DNA of 64,000 bases from Salinisphaera sp. (GCF_002729955.1 NZ_PBYA01000029.1:1-64000), one strand, 5' to 3'; numbered from the stretch's first letter, positions 1-8,981 are shown. Numbers and translations are program-made. Notes: generated by a model not told the origin, from the sequence alone.

Positions 1-124
1 GTAGATCGACGGGAAGGTGCGTATAAGGCTCGTGCGCGACTTTGAGCCCAGTTAAACGCTGTCGCGTTGCAAGCAGCTGACTTCAATATCGAACCACAGG
101 CTGGTCAATATCTTCGCTTGTCTT

Positions 125-153
125 GATCTGCGTCGATCTGCGTCGATCTGCGG
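125..153. repeat. Short tandem repeat, three units of GATCTGCGTC
   Basis: Three head-to-tail copies of GATCTGCGTC, the last truncated to GATCTGCGG, lie in the 202-bp gene-free segment downstream of the helicase. A related motif on the other strand, CGCAAATGAACGC, overlaps the helicase stop codon near 201-212. It recurs in other intergenic regions of this window (about 6640, 11367, 43533 and 43790), so this belongs to a dispersed intergenic repeat family. Nothing else is recognisable in bases 1-202. Confidence 0.6.
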
Positions 154-202
154 AAAAATGTCTTCCCGCCTTACATGTGCCGTGCAGTGGCGCAGCTCGC
201 GT

Positions 203-2677
203 TCATTTGCGGTTCGCTCTCTTCGGCTTATCCGCGGCGTTTTCCAATTGTACGGTCATGCGCTCGACGCGATCGCGCCAGGATTCGTTCGACACCTGGC
301 TGGCCACCCGCTCGACCCAGAGCGGAAAACCCAGCGGCGTGAGCCGTGGCGGGTTGGCTATGCACAGCGACTGGCCGGCGATGGCCTCGAGTGCGGCGGA
401 CACCCGATTGAACTCCAGTTCGCGTTCCAGCACTTCGCGCCGGGCCTGGTCGAGCAACAGATTGTTCGCGTCGTAGCGGGTGAGTACATCGAACACCAGC
501 CCGCTGGAGGCCTGGACCTGGCGCGCGCTCTTGTGGGCGCCGGGGTAGCCGGAAAACACCAGCCCGGCGATCCGGGCGATATCGCGAAATGCCCGCTTGG
601 ACAGCTCGGCGGCGTTCAGGCAGGCCAGCAGGTCGTCCACCAGATTATCCGGCGAGAGTGCAGCGCGCAGCTCGGCCTCGCTGAAATCGACCTTGTTGCG
701 GGTAACGAGTTCGAAGCCGTAATCGTTGACCGAAAACCGGAACGAGGCCTTGTGCATCTGCGCCAGCCGCCAGGCCACCAGCGCCGACAGGCCTTCATGG
801 GCAAGCCGGCCCGCAAAGGGGTAGAAGAACCAGTGTCGGCCTTCACGGCTGGTGACGTGCTCGATGAGCAGCTCATCGGCGGCCGGCAGTGCCGACCAGC
901 GGCGCTGGATTTCGAGCAGGTCGCGGATCGCGGCCAGTTCCGGCTCGCGGTAGTCGTTGTCGCGGGCGGCTTCCAGCAGGTGACGGATGGCATCGGCCAG
1001 GGTGCCGGAAATCGCCATGCGCCCGCCGGCCCAGCGCGGCACCTGGCGGTTCTTGCGCGTCGCCGCTTTCACATAGGCGGTGAGTTCGCGTACCCGCACC
1101 AGCTCCAGCAGGCGTCCGGAGAACAGAAATACGTCGCCCGGCTTGAGCTGGGCGATGAAGCGTTCTTCCACCGTGCCCAGGCGCCCGCCTTTCATGAAGC
1201 GCACGCTCATGGCCGCATCCGAGGTGATCGTGCCCATGGTCATGCGATGACGGCGGGCGATGCGCCGATCGGTCACCCGCAGTCGGCCATCCACCTGCTC
1301 GACGCGCTGAAACTCCGGGTAGGCCGACAGCGCCGCGCCGCCGCGGGTGACGAAGTCCAGCGTCCACTGCCATTCGGCGTCGGACAGGTCGCGATAAGCC
1401 CGGCTGCTGCGCACTTCAGCGAGCAGCGCGTTTTCGTCCACCCCGCCTTCGCGGGTGCTGCCCAGTGCGCGGGTGACGATATGCTGGGAAAGCACGTCGA
1501 GCGCGCCGGTCAGGGGTGTACGTGCTTCGATATCGCCGGCCAGCGCCTTGCGCCGAGCCGCGGCGATCTCGACCAGTTCGAAGGCATGGGTGGGCACGCA
1601 CAGAATACGGCTGGCCGCGCCCGGGCGATGGCCGGAACGCCCGGCCCGCTGGAGCAGACGGGCCACGCCCTTGGGGCTGCCAATCTGGATGACCTGATCG
1701 ACCGGCGAGAAATCCACCCCCAGATCGAGGCTCGACGTGGCCACCACGCAGGCCAGGCGCCCGTCGGCGATCATGGCCTCGACCTGCTCGCGCAGACCGC
1801 GATCCAGCGAGCCGTGATGTAGGGCGATACGCTCCAGCCAGTCCGGCCGGGCACGCAGCAGCGCCTGGTGCCAGAGTTCGGCCTGCGAGCGGGTGTTGGT
1901 GAACAGCAGCGTGGTTTCGGCGGCCTCCAGCGCATCGATGACCGGCTCGACCAGGCGCGTACCCAGATGCCCGGCCCAGGGAAAACGTTCGATCGTGTCG
2001 GGGATGAGCGCTTCGATACGGGTTTCGGCCGGTACCAGGCCGCGAATTTCACGCGCGGCACGCCCGCCGGTGAGCGCATCCGCGGCCTCGTCGATATTGG
2101 CCAGCGTGGCCGACAATCCCCAGGTCCGCAGGTTCGGACGCAGACGGCGCAGCCGGGCCAGGGCCAGCTCGAGCTGGACGCCGCGCTTGCTCGACAACAG
2201 CTCGTGCCACTCGTCGACGACCACCCCGTCGAGCTGGCCGAACAGCGTTTCGTGGTCGGCATAGGACAACAGCAGCGCCAGGCTTTCCGGCGTGGTCACG
2301 AGCGCGCTGGGCAGCTTCTTGCGCTGGCGGGCCTTGATATGGCTCTTGGTATCGCCGGTGCGCTGTTCCACGCGCCAGTTCAGCCCCAGTTCGCCCGCGC
2401 TCGCAGCCAGGTGCGCAGTGGTATCGGCTGCCAGCGCGCGCAGCGGCGTAATCCACAGCAGAGTCAGGCCGGGATTGTCGTTGGGGTCGTCGGCGCGGGC
2501 CAGCCAGTCGCCAAGTGCTGCGAACCAGGCCGCCAGCGTCTTGCCGGTGCCGGTGGGCGCATGGATCAGGCCCGACTCGCCGGCAGCATAGGCCGCCCAG
2601 GCCTCGCGCTGGAAATCGAATATCTGCCAGTCGCGGGCGGCGAACCAGCCCTCGATACGCGCCTCGGCCGACTCCAT
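203..2677 (-). CDS. Ligase-associated DEXH-box DNA helicase (Lhr-like)
   Basis: 824-residue superfamily 2 helicase, probably cytoplasmic and acting in DNA repair together with the ATP-dependent ligase encoded upstream. Walker A APTGTGKT lies at about residues 40-47 and the Walker B/DEXH motif appears as DEWH at about 155-158. Motif VI-like QRAGRSGH is visible in the second RecA domain (GVARLLQRAGRSGHRPG). Length and the C-terminal Lhr-type region fit the helicase that accompanies bacterial ATP-dependent ligases. The ATG directly abuts the stop codon of the small membrane protein gene, implying translational coupling in an operon ligase, membrane protein, helicase. The repair role is inferred from family and context. 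Confidence 0.9.
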   Translation of the reverse strand: MESAEARIEGWFAARDWQIFDFQREAWAAYAAGESGLIHAPTGTGKTLAAWFAALGDWLARADDPNDNPGLTLLWITPLRALAADTTAHLAASAGELGLNWRVEQRTGDTKSHIKARQRKKLPSALVTTPESLALLLSYADHETLFGQLDGVVVDEWHELLSSKRGVQLELALARLRRLRPNLRTWGLSATLANIDEAADALTGGRAAREIRGLVPAETRIEALIPDTIERFPWAGHLGTRLVEPVIDALEAAETTLLFTNTRSQAELWHQALLRARPDWLERIALHHGSLDRGLREQVEAMIADGRLACVVATSSLDLGVDFSPVDQVIQIGSPKGVARLLQRAGRSGHRPGAASRILCVPTHAFELVEIAAARRKALAGDIEARTPLTGALDVLSQHIVTRALGSTREGGVDENALLAEVRSSRAYRDLSDAEWQWTLDFVTRGGAALSAYPEFQRVEQVDGRLRVTDRRIARRHRMTMGTITSDAAMSVRFMKGGRLGTVEERFIAQLKPGDVFLFSGRLLELVRVRELTAYVKAATRKNRQVPRWAGGRMAISGTLADAIRHLLEAARDNDYREPELAAIRDLLEIQRRWSALPAADELLIEHVTSREGRHWFFYPFAGRLAHEGLSALVAWRLAQMHKASFRFSVNDYGFELVTRNKVDFSEAELRAALSPDNLVDDLLACLNAAELSKRAFRDIARIAGLVFSGYPGAHKSARQVQASSGLVFDVLTRYDANNLLLDQARREVLERELEFNRVSAALEAIAGQSLCIANPPRLTPLGFPLWVERVASQVSNESWRDRVERMTVQLENAADKPKRANRK

Positions 2678-2983
2678 TCAGTCGCGCTTGCCGGGGTTCC
2701 AGCGTGCGGCCACCGCCCGCGCCTGTTCGGCCACCCAGGGAAAACGGCGCTCGAAACGGCGCAGCTGTTTCTGTACCCAGATCGAATAGGGCGCCAGCAG
2801 AATCGCCGAAATGATCAGAAACAGCACGCCCTGCAGGATCGGCAGCACCAAGCCGGCAAGCCCCAACAAAAAGAAGAACACGCCAAGGCCAATACGCACA
2901 TAGTCGCGCCAGGTCATGTCGGCAAAACGAATGCGCGTGGGTTCGGGCGCCTGCGATTCGGACTCGGAATGGCGGGCGGTCAT
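2678..2983 (-). CDS. Small membrane protein between ligase and helicase (PGPGW/DUF454-like)
   Basis: 101 residues from the ATG at 2983; the longer ORF-track version would overlap the ligase stop. A polar N-terminus is followed by a long hydrophobic stretch (about residues 30-60, GVFFFLLGLAGLVLP) that could form two membrane passes, then a basic, aromatic C-terminus (RRFERRFPWVAEQARAVAAR). The pattern resembles the small PGPGW or DUF454 inner-membrane proteins, but I cannot assign it firmly. It is the middle gene of the ligase-helicase operon, and its TGA touches the helicase ATG. A ligase-associated exonuclease is more usual in such loci, so a membrane protein here is odd. Function unknown. 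Confidence 0.75.
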   Translation of the reverse strand: MTARHSESESQAPEPTRIRFADMTWRDYVRIGLGVFFFLLGLAGLVLPILQGVLFLIISAILLAPYSIWVQKQLRRFERRFPWVAEQARAVAARWNPGKRD

Positions 2984-3020
2984 GGCGCGGGCCGCGCAGG
3001 GGCCATCTGGCTTGAACAGC

Positions 3021-4652
3021 TCATTCGATACGTTCCTCGATCGGTAGCAGCGCCTTGACGCCGTCGAGCGTGTCAGCGTCTTCAATCCGCTTGTCGTGTC
3101 GCCAGCGCGCGATACGCGGAAAGCGTACGGCAATGCCGGACTTGTGGCGGTTGGACGCCTGAATGCCCTCAAAGTGCAATTCGAACACATGCGTCGGCTC
3201 GACCGAGCGCACCGGGCCGAAGCGCTCGCGTGTGTTGCGACGAATCCAGTGATCGACCTGGCCGATCTCTTCGTCGGTCAGCCCCGAATAGGCCTTGGCA
3301 AACGGCACCAGATTCTCGCCGTCCCAGACCGCGAAGGTGTAGTCGGTGAGCAGGTTGGAACGCCGGCCGCTGCCCGGCTGCGCATAGAGCAGCACGGCAT
3401 CGATCGAATAGGGGTCGACCTTCCACTTCCACCAGTCCCCGCGGGTGCGCCCGACCCGATACGGCGAGCGTGCGCGCTTGAGCACGAAGCCTTCGGTGGC
3501 GAATTCGCGGCTGCGCTCGCGCAGGGCGGCGAGTTCGTCCCAGCCGGTGGATTCCACGTTCGCCGATACCGCGATGCGCGTATCCGACTCGAGTCCGTCG
3601 ACCAACGCCTGCAGCTTCGCCCGGCGATCCTCGATCGGCGACTCGCGAACATCGCTGCCGTCGTATTCCATCAGGTCGTAGGCCAGAAAACGCACCGGGT
3701 GCTTGGCCTGCATGTTCGCCGACGGCTTGAGCCGGCCGATACGCCGCTGCAGGCGCGCGAACGGCAGCGGCCGCGGCTCGCCCTCGGCCCAGGCCAGAAT
3801 CTCGCCGTCGAGCACGCAGCCATCCGGCAGATCGGCCGCCGCGGCCTCGAGCTCCGGGAAACGCCCTTCCATCAGGTCCTCGCCGCGCGACCAGATATGA
3901 CATTGGCCCTGGCGACGGATGAGCTGGGCGCGTATGCCGTCCCATTTCCATTCCGCATGCCAGTCGCTGCGCGCGCCCAGATCGGCCATCGCTTCGATCG
4001 GCGCCTGTTCGATCGGCGAAGCCAGAAAGAACGGGTACGGCTGGGCGGCGTCCTCGCCACGATCTTCCGGGTCGATGAGGCGTTCGAAGAACTGCGGCGT
4101 GGGCCGCCAGCGGCCCATCAGCCGATGGGCGATCCGGGCAGGTTCGATATCGGCTGTCTCGGCCAGCGCCCGGGTGACCAGCCGGCGCGATACGCCCACG
4201 CGAAACGCGCCGGTGAGCAGCTTGTTGAGAGTAAAGCGGGCATCGGTGGGCAGTTCCCGCCAGAAGCCGACGATGCGCGCCTTGCGGGCCTCGTCGTCCA
4301 TATCCCGCAGCGGCAGGATGCGCTGTTCCACCCAGTCGTGCAGGGCGATCTCCAGGCCGGTATCGCCGGTTTCGATTTCATCGAGCAGCAGGGTGACGGT
4401 CTCGGCCAGATCGCCGACCGCCGAATAGCTTTCCTCGACCAGCCACAACGGCATGTCGATCGCCTCGGCGGTCCATTCGCGCAGCCGTGCCGACGGGATG
4501 AGCCGCTTGATGCGCCGCCCACACAGAAACGAGACTGCCCAGGCCGCATCCGCGGGCGGCGCGGCCGCGAAATAGTCGCGCATGGCCGCGACCTTGTCGT
4601 TGGTGGCCGTGCTCGCGTCCAGGCGCGTGTAGAGCGCGGTAAACCGACGCAC
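3021..4652 (-). CDS. ATP-dependent DNA ligase (bacterial, helicase-associated type)
   Basis: Seals nicks in duplex DNA through a lysyl-AMP intermediate. The adenylation motif EWKWDGIR places the nucleophilic lysine near residue 236, after an N-terminal helical DNA-binding domain. Downstream nucleotidyltransferase motifs (LDGEILAW, EGFVLKRA, WWKWKVDP) are all present, followed by an OB fold. I chose GTG at 4652 (protein starts VRRFTALYTRLD, like family members) over the track start at 4739, which adds 29 residues without family similarity; no strong Shine-Dalgarno supports either. About 543 residues, typical. First gene of the operon with the membrane protein and helicase. It supplements, rather than replaces, the NAD-dependent LigA expected elsewhere (inference). 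Confidence 0.9.
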   Translation of the reverse strand: MRRFTALYTRLDASTATNDKVAAMRDYFAAAPPADAAWAVSFLCGRRIKRLIPSARLREWTAEAIDMPLWLVEESYSAVGDLAETVTLLLDEIETGDTGLEIALHDWVEQRILPLRDMDDEARKARIVGFWRELPTDARFTLNKLLTGAFRVGVSRRLVTRALAETADIEPARIAHRLMGRWRPTPQFFERLIDPEDRGEDAAQPYPFFLASPIEQAPIEAMADLGARSDWHAEWKWDGIRAQLIRRQGQCHIWSRGEDLMEGRFPELEAAAADLPDGCVLDGEILAWAEGEPRPLPFARLQRRIGRLKPSANMQAKHPVRFLAYDLMEYDGSDVRESPIEDRRAKLQALVDGLESDTRIAVSANVESTGWDELAALRERSREFATEGFVLKRARSPYRVGRTRGDWWKWKVDPYSIDAVLLYAQPGSGRRSNLLTDYTFAVWDGENLVPFAKAYSGLTDEEIGQVDHWIRRNTRERFGPVRSVEPTHVFELHFEGIQASNRHKSGIAVRFPRIARWRHDKRIEDADTLDGVKALLPIEERIE

Positions 4653-4885
4653 GGCTAGTGCCCATCCATCGCAAGTGACGGCACGACGATGGTGCAATTT
4701 CGACGCTGTGCAAAACCTGTCGTCGGCGGGTAAGCACAACGGAACGACGTCTTTACTGTCGCATCAACGACCTGGCGAACAGCGGTTGTAGCCTGGCGCG
4801 CGGGTTGCATAACGTAGTCATTCCATTTGAAAAGCTTGCGGCGAGACGTCGGCGACCGGCGCCACCGTGACGGGGACTTTCGTGT

Positions 4886-5728
4886 ATGAAAGAAGCGACC
4901 CAGAACAACCCGATATTCCAGCGCACCCAGACCTTCGGCGCGAAACCGACCGACGTGCGCGAAACCGACCACTATCAATACGAATACGTCCACGACTTCG
5001 TGGAACGCTGGGACGATCTCATCGACTGGGACGGGCGCGCGGCCAGCGAAGGCAGTTTCTTCATCGACGTGCTCAAGCGTTACGGCTGCCAATCCGTTAT
5101 CGATGCGGCCACCGGCACCGGTTTTCATTCCGTACAACTACTCAAGGCCGGCTTCGAGGTTGCCAGTATCGACGGCAGTCCGCAGATGCTGGCCAAGGCC
5201 TTCGAGAACGCCCGCCAGCGCGGCATGATCCTGTCCACGGTGCACAGCGACTGGCGCTGGCTGTCGCGGGACGTGGTGGGACGTTACGACGCGATCATCT
5301 GTCTGGGCAACTCCTTCACCCATATCTTTTCCGAGCACGACCGTCGGCGCACGCTCGCCGAGTTCTACGCCATGCTCAAGCATGACGGCATTCTCATCCT
5401 CGATCAGCGCAATTACGACGCCCTGCTCGACGGCAAGGCCGAACCCGGGCACAAGTACTACTACTGCGGCGCCGATGTCTCGGCCGCGCCCGAGCATGTC
5501 GACGATGGCCTCGCCCGGTTTCGCTATACCTTCCCGGGCGACGAGGTCTACCACCTCAACATGTTCCCGTTACGCAAGGGCTATGTGCACGAGTTGATGC
5601 ACCAGGTGGGCTTTCAGTCGGTGACCACCTACGGCGATTTCCAGAGCAGCTACCGGGAAACCGAGCCGGACTTCTTCATCCACGTCGCCGAAAAATCCTA
5701 TCGCGAAGCCGAAACGGACAACTCGTAA
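4886..5728 (+). CDS. bsmA: Glycine/sarcosine N-methyltransferase
   Basis: SAM-dependent enzyme performing the first two methylations of glycine (to sarcosine, then dimethylglycine) in de novo glycine betaine synthesis. Class I methyltransferase motif I is VIDAATGTGFHS at about residues 71-82, with the acidic motif II residue in VASIDGSPQML. The N-terminal region (ETDHYQYEYVHDFVERWDDL) matches what I know of the glycine sarcosine methyltransferases of Halorhodospira and halophilic cyanobacteria. 280 residues, normal. Ten bases separate it from the dimethylglycine methyltransferase gene, so the two form an operon. It is divergent from the ligase; the 233-bp upstream gap must hold its promoter, but I see no convincing boxes. 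The symbol follows cyanobacterial usage. Confidence 0.92.
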   Translation: MKEATQNNPIFQRTQTFGAKPTDVRETDHYQYEYVHDFVERWDDLIDWDGRAASEGSFFIDVLKRYGCQSVIDAATGTGFHSVQLLKAGFEVASIDGSPQMLAKAFENARQRGMILSTVHSDWRWLSRDVVGRYDAIICLGNSFTHIFSEHDRRRTLAEFYAMLKHDGILILDQRNYDALLDGKAEPGHKYYYCGADVSAAPEHVDDGLARFRYTFPGDEVYHLNMFPLRKGYVHELMHQVGFQSVTTYGDFQSSYRETEPDFFIHVAEKSYREAETDNS

Positions 5729-5737
5729 GGAGCGAAC

Positions 5738-6574
5738 ATGACGCAGTATTCCCAGGCCGTACGCACGGCCCAGGCCTACTACAACAGCGACGACGCCGAG
5801 AACTTCTACTCGCGCCTGTGGGGCGGCGAGGATATCCATATCGGCCTGTACGAATCCGCCTCCGAGGCCGTGCTCGATGCCAGCCATCGCACCGTTGAGC
5901 GCATGTGCGACGCACTCGGGCCCGCGCTCGACGGCGCGAGCGTGCTGGATATCGGCGGCGGTTACGGCGGCTCGGCGCGCCATGTCGCCGCACGCCACAA
6001 CGCCACGGTGGTGTCGCTGAACCTGTCGGAAGTGCAGAACGAGCGCGCACGGCGCAAGAACGCCGAACGCGGGCTGGACGATCGGGTGCGCGTCGTCGAC
6101 GGCGACTTCGAAAACATCCCCTTCGACGACGGCTATTTCGATATCGTCTGGTCGCAGGATGCCATGCTGCATTCCGGCAATCGCGAGCGTGTGCTCGACG
6201 AAGTCGCCCGTGTGCTCGCACCCGGCGGCACGTTCATCTTCACCGATCCCATGCAGGCCGACGACTGTCCTGACGGGGTGCTGCAGCCGGTGCTCGATCG
6301 CATACAGCTCGATACCATGGGCTCGCCCGGTTTCTATACACGAGCACTTGAACGCCGCGGCTTCACCCGTCGCGCCTTCGAAGACCATACCCGCCAGATA
6401 CCGCGACACTACGGCGGCATTCACGACACACTTGTCGAACGCGAAGACGAGCTGCGCGATTCGGCCATCTCGACAGCCTATATCGACAACATGAAAAAGG
6501 GCCTGCAGCACTGGGTGGAGGCCGGCAAGGCCGGCCATCTGGCCTGGGGCATCATGGTCTTCGACAAGCGCTGA
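5738..6574 (+). CDS. bsmB: Sarcosine/dimethylglycine N-methyltransferase
   Basis: Completes glycine betaine synthesis by methylating sarcosine and dimethylglycine with SAM. Motif I is VLDIGGGYGGSARHV at about residues 69-83; VVSLNLSEVQ follows as motif II. The sequence then shows the ubiE-like layout with DIVWSQDAMLHS and VLAPGGTFIFTDP. 278 residues, as in halophile homologues. A clear Shine-Dalgarno (AAGGAG) precedes the ATG, only ten bases after the previous stop. Together the two enzymes provide a compatible solute in the cytoplasm without choline uptake, the strongest ecological clue in the window. Confidence 0.93.
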   Translation: MTQYSQAVRTAQAYYNSDDAENFYSRLWGGEDIHIGLYESASEAVLDASHRTVERMCDALGPALDGASVLDIGGGYGGSARHVAARHNATVVSLNLSEVQNERARRKNAERGLDDRVRVVDGDFENIPFDDGYFDIVWSQDAMLHSGNRERVLDEVARVLAPGGTFIFTDPMQADDCPDGVLQPVLDRIQLDTMGSPGFYTRALERRGFTRRAFEDHTRQIPRHYGGIHDTLVEREDELRDSAISTAYIDNMKKGLQHWVEAGKAGHLAWGIMVFDKR

Positions 6575-6607
6575 ATCGGCCCTACAGTGATTGTAGATGT
6601 GTGAAAA

Positions 6608-6709
6608 GCCGTTGGCCGTACTCAAGCAAGCAGCGTGTCCGCAAATGAACGCGAAGACACGCGAATACGGCGAAAGACCGATCGCTCGAAGCCCAGATGG
6701 TCTGTGCAC
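6608..6709 (-). repeat. Dispersed ~100-bp repeat, copy 1 (micropeptide-like frame)
   Basis: In the gap between bsmB and the SDR gene. On the minus strand it reads GLRAIGLSPYSRVFAFICG and continues ACLSTAN, matching in inverted orientation the copy at 43729-43833. The two copies align over about 100 bases without gaps. This copy lacks a stop codon at the corresponding place and would run into sequence antisense to bsmB, so it may be a decayed copy. The rest of the 6575-6854 gap shows no gene. Confidence 0.75.
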
Positions 6710-6854
6710 GCCGCACGGTGAATCCTGTAAATAATCGCGTACGGGCTTGATTCAGGCGCGTTCATCGTCAGCTTTGGTTGCATGAGACAACGGCCAGCCA
6801 GGCTAGCCCGGCCGGGGTCGTTCAGTTTTAACGCCCAATACAGGAACCGCAGGC

Positions 6855-7619
6855 ATGCAACGCTTCAAGGACAAGATCGCTCTGATCACCGGCGCCGGCT
6901 CCGGCATGGGGGCGGCCACCGCCAAACGCCTCGTCGACGAAGGTGCGACCGTCGTGCTCGTCGGCCGTACGAAGGAAAAGCTCGATGAGGTCGCCAAGGA
7001 TCTGCCCGCCGAGCAGGTTCACGTGCGCCCGGCCGACGTGGCCGACGCCGAAGCGGTGAATGCGCTCGTCGACGACGTCATCGCGACCTGCGGGCGGCTG
7101 GATATTCTGGTCAACAACGCCGGCGTGGCCACCCAGAGCCGGATTACCGATACCGACGACGACACCTGGCGCAAGATCATGTCGATCAACGTCGATGGCG
7201 TCTTCCACTGCTGTCGCGCCGCCATGCCGCATCTGATCGAAAACCGCGGCAACATCGTCAACACCTCGTCGGTGTCCGGCCTCGGCGGTGACTGGGCCAT
7301 GAGCGTCTACAACGCCAGCAAGGGCGCGGTTAGCAACTTCACCCGGGCGCTGGCACTGGATCATGGCGGCGACGGGGTACGCGTGAACGCGGTCTGCCCG
7401 AGCCTGACCCGTACCGACATGGCCAGTGGCGTGTTCGAAAAGGACAACCTGCTCGACAAGTTCGCCGAGCGCATGCCGCTGGGCGCGGGCGCTGAGCCCG
7501 AAGACATCGCCGCGGCCATCGCGTTTCTGGCCAGCGACGACGCCCGCTTCATCAGCGGCGTGAACCTGCCGGTCGACGGCGGGCTGATGGCCTCCAACGG
7601 TCAACCGCCCCAGGTCTGA
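6855..7619 (+). CDS. SDR-family NAD(P)-dependent oxidoreductase
   Basis: 254-residue classical short-chain dehydrogenase. The Rossmann glycine motif is TGAGSGMG (about residues 12-19), the NNAG motif follows at about 90, and the catalytic serine and YxxxK occur as NTSSVSG and YNASKG. C-terminal DGG near INLPVDGG-type sequence (GVNLPVDGG) is typical. Substrate cannot be deduced; 3-oxoacyl-ACP reductase-like or alcohol dehydrogenase activity are both possible. It is a monocistronic gene preceded by a 280-bp gap and followed by a strong terminator. Confidence 0.88.
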   Translation: MQRFKDKIALITGAGSGMGAATAKRLVDEGATVVLVGRTKEKLDEVAKDLPAEQVHVRPADVADAEAVNALVDDVIATCGRLDILVNNAGVATQSRITDTDDDTWRKIMSINVDGVFHCCRAAMPHLIENRGNIVNTSSVSGLGGDWAMSVYNASKGAVSNFTRALALDHGGDGVRVNAVCPSLTRTDMASGVFEKDNLLDKFAERMPLGAGAEPEDIAAAIAFLASDDARFISGVNLPVDGGLMASNGQPPQV

Positions 7620-7673
7620 CGCGCGCCGCGCAAACCGGCTCGCCCGTGGCCATACCGGCCGCGGGTCATCACA

Positions 7674-7711
7674 CAGGCGATCGCGCCATCCGGGCCGATC
7701 GCCTGTTTTTT
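7674..7711 (+). terminator. Rho-independent terminator after the SDR gene
   Basis: Perfect 10-bp stem CAGGCGATCG / CGATCGCCTG around a 12-base loop, followed by six T residues. It lies 54 bases after the SDR stop codon. Confidence 0.9.
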
Positions 7712-7722
7712 GCCGAAATCAT

Positions 7723-7742
7723 ACGAAAACTTCGATTTTCGT
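7723..7742. promoter_or_regulatory. 20-bp AT-rich palindrome upstream of the PerM-like gene
   Basis: ACGAAAACTTCGATTTTCGT is a perfect inverted repeat of ACGAAAA around CTTCGA, placed 67 bases before the transporter start. It could be an operator or a hairpin. A similar string (ATACGAAAATTCGAT) occurs upstream of priA near 52786. Confidence 0.4.
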
Positions 7743-7808
7743 GGTTAGCTAGGCGCTGCCGCGCGACGGACGCCGCGCCAGCGATATCGCCCCCCACCCG
7801 AGTCTCGA

Positions 7809-8945
7809 ATGGCTGAAACCGACACGAAATCCAGTGACAGCCACGACTCGGTCGAGCCGGGCGCGAGTCCGCTGGTGAAGTGGATACTCGTCGCCCTGTT
7901 TGTCTATGCCTCCATTTCGGTGCTGAGCCAGGCACGCAGCTTTTTCGTGCCCATCGTGCTCGCCTTTCTGTTGTCGATGGTATTCGCGCCGATTCGGCGC
8001 GTATTCGACCGGCGTCGGGTGCCGCCCGCCCTGTCGTCGCTTGTGATCGTAAGCGTACTGCTGGTGAGTTTTCTGTTTGCGATCGCGGCACTGGCCGTGC
8101 CCGCCACGGGCTGGATCGAGAACGCCCCGCGTATCGAGCAACGCATCGAGCAGCAGCTGTCCGATATTGCCGGCCCGTTCAGCGCCATCTTCGAGGCCAA
8201 CGAAAAGCTGCAGTCCATGACCCGCAGCGACACGCCGGACGTTCAAACGGTGGAAATCGAAGGCGAAAGCGCGGCGACCCAGGCTGCACTGCTCGCACCC
8301 AACGCGATTGCCCAGTTCGTGTTCACGATGGTGCTGCTGCTGTTTCTGCTCGCCTCGGGCGACATGTTCTACGAAAAGCTCGTGCACGTGATGCCGAGCT
8401 TTCGCGACAAGCGCCGCGCCGCCCAGATCGCCCACGATATCGAGCGCAAGCTCTCGCGCTATCTGCTGACGATCACCACGATCAATGCCGGTCTCGGGGT
8501 GGCGGTCGGGCTGACCATGTGGGCATTCGGCATGCCTTATCCGGCCGTGTTCGGGGTGATCGCCTTTCTGTTCAATTTCATCCCCTATCTCGGCGCGCTC
8601 GGCGGCGTTGCGATCGCGGGGATGATCGCGCTCATCACCTTCGACTGGGTGGGCTGGGCCTTGATCGTACCGGGCGTGTATTTCGCGCTCACCACGCTCG
8701 AAGGTCAGATCATCACGCCCTATTTCGTGGGGCGTAGCCTGCGTTTGAACACGGTGATCGTATTCATCACGGTCACGTTCTGGGCCTGGCTCTGGTCGGC
8801 GGTGGGCATGATCGTGGCGCTACCGCTGCTCGTGGCCCTCAAGACGCTCTGCGAGCATATCGAAGCGCTGCATAACCTCGGCGATTTCCTGTCCGAACGC
8901 CATGCAGAACTCGACAACGTTCGACAGACCCCACCCGAGCACTAA
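7809..8945 (+). CDS. AI-2E/PerM family transporter
   Basis: 378-residue inner-membrane protein with about seven to eight hydrophobic segments. Two or three lie near residues 25-100, then a soluble helical domain with ENAPRIEQRIEQQL follows, then the conserved C-terminal membrane block with AFLFNFIPYLGALGG and ITPYFVGRSLRLNTVIVF, which are signature strings of the PerM/YhhT/TqsA family. Family members export small molecules or act in ion antiport (some halophile members are Na+/H+ antiporters), so the substrate is uncertain. Stand-alone gene; converges on lipA. Confidence 0.88.
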   Translation: MAETDTKSSDSHDSVEPGASPLVKWILVALFVYASISVLSQARSFFVPIVLAFLLSMVFAPIRRVFDRRRVPPALSSLVIVSVLLVSFLFAIAALAVPATGWIENAPRIEQRIEQQLSDIAGPFSAIFEANEKLQSMTRSDTPDVQTVEIEGESAATQAALLAPNAIAQFVFTMVLLLFLLASGDMFYEKLVHVMPSFRDKRRAAQIAHDIERKLSRYLLTITTINAGLGVAVGLTMWAFGMPYPAVFGVIAFLFNFIPYLGALGGVAIAGMIALITFDWVGWALIVPGVYFALTTLEGQIITPYFVGRSLRLNTVIVFITVTFWAWLWSAVGMIVALPLLVALKTLCEHIEALHNLGDFLSERHAELDNVRQTPPEH

Positions 8946-8952
8946 CCCCGCG

Positions 8953-8972
8953 GCCGGGCTGCACGGCCCGGC
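8953..8972. terminator. Hairpin between convergent perM-like gene and lipA
   Basis: GCCGGGC / GCCCGGC, a 7-bp stem with a 6-base loop, in the 36-bp gap between two convergent stop codons. There is no T tract, so termination is only suggested by position. Confidence 0.45.
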
Positions 8973-8981
8973 TGGGCCGCG

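Noticed and set aside
5570-6709. 379-codon minus-strand ORF opposite bsmB
   Set aside because: Antisense to a confidently identified gene; only its first ~34 codons (the repeat) are of interest.
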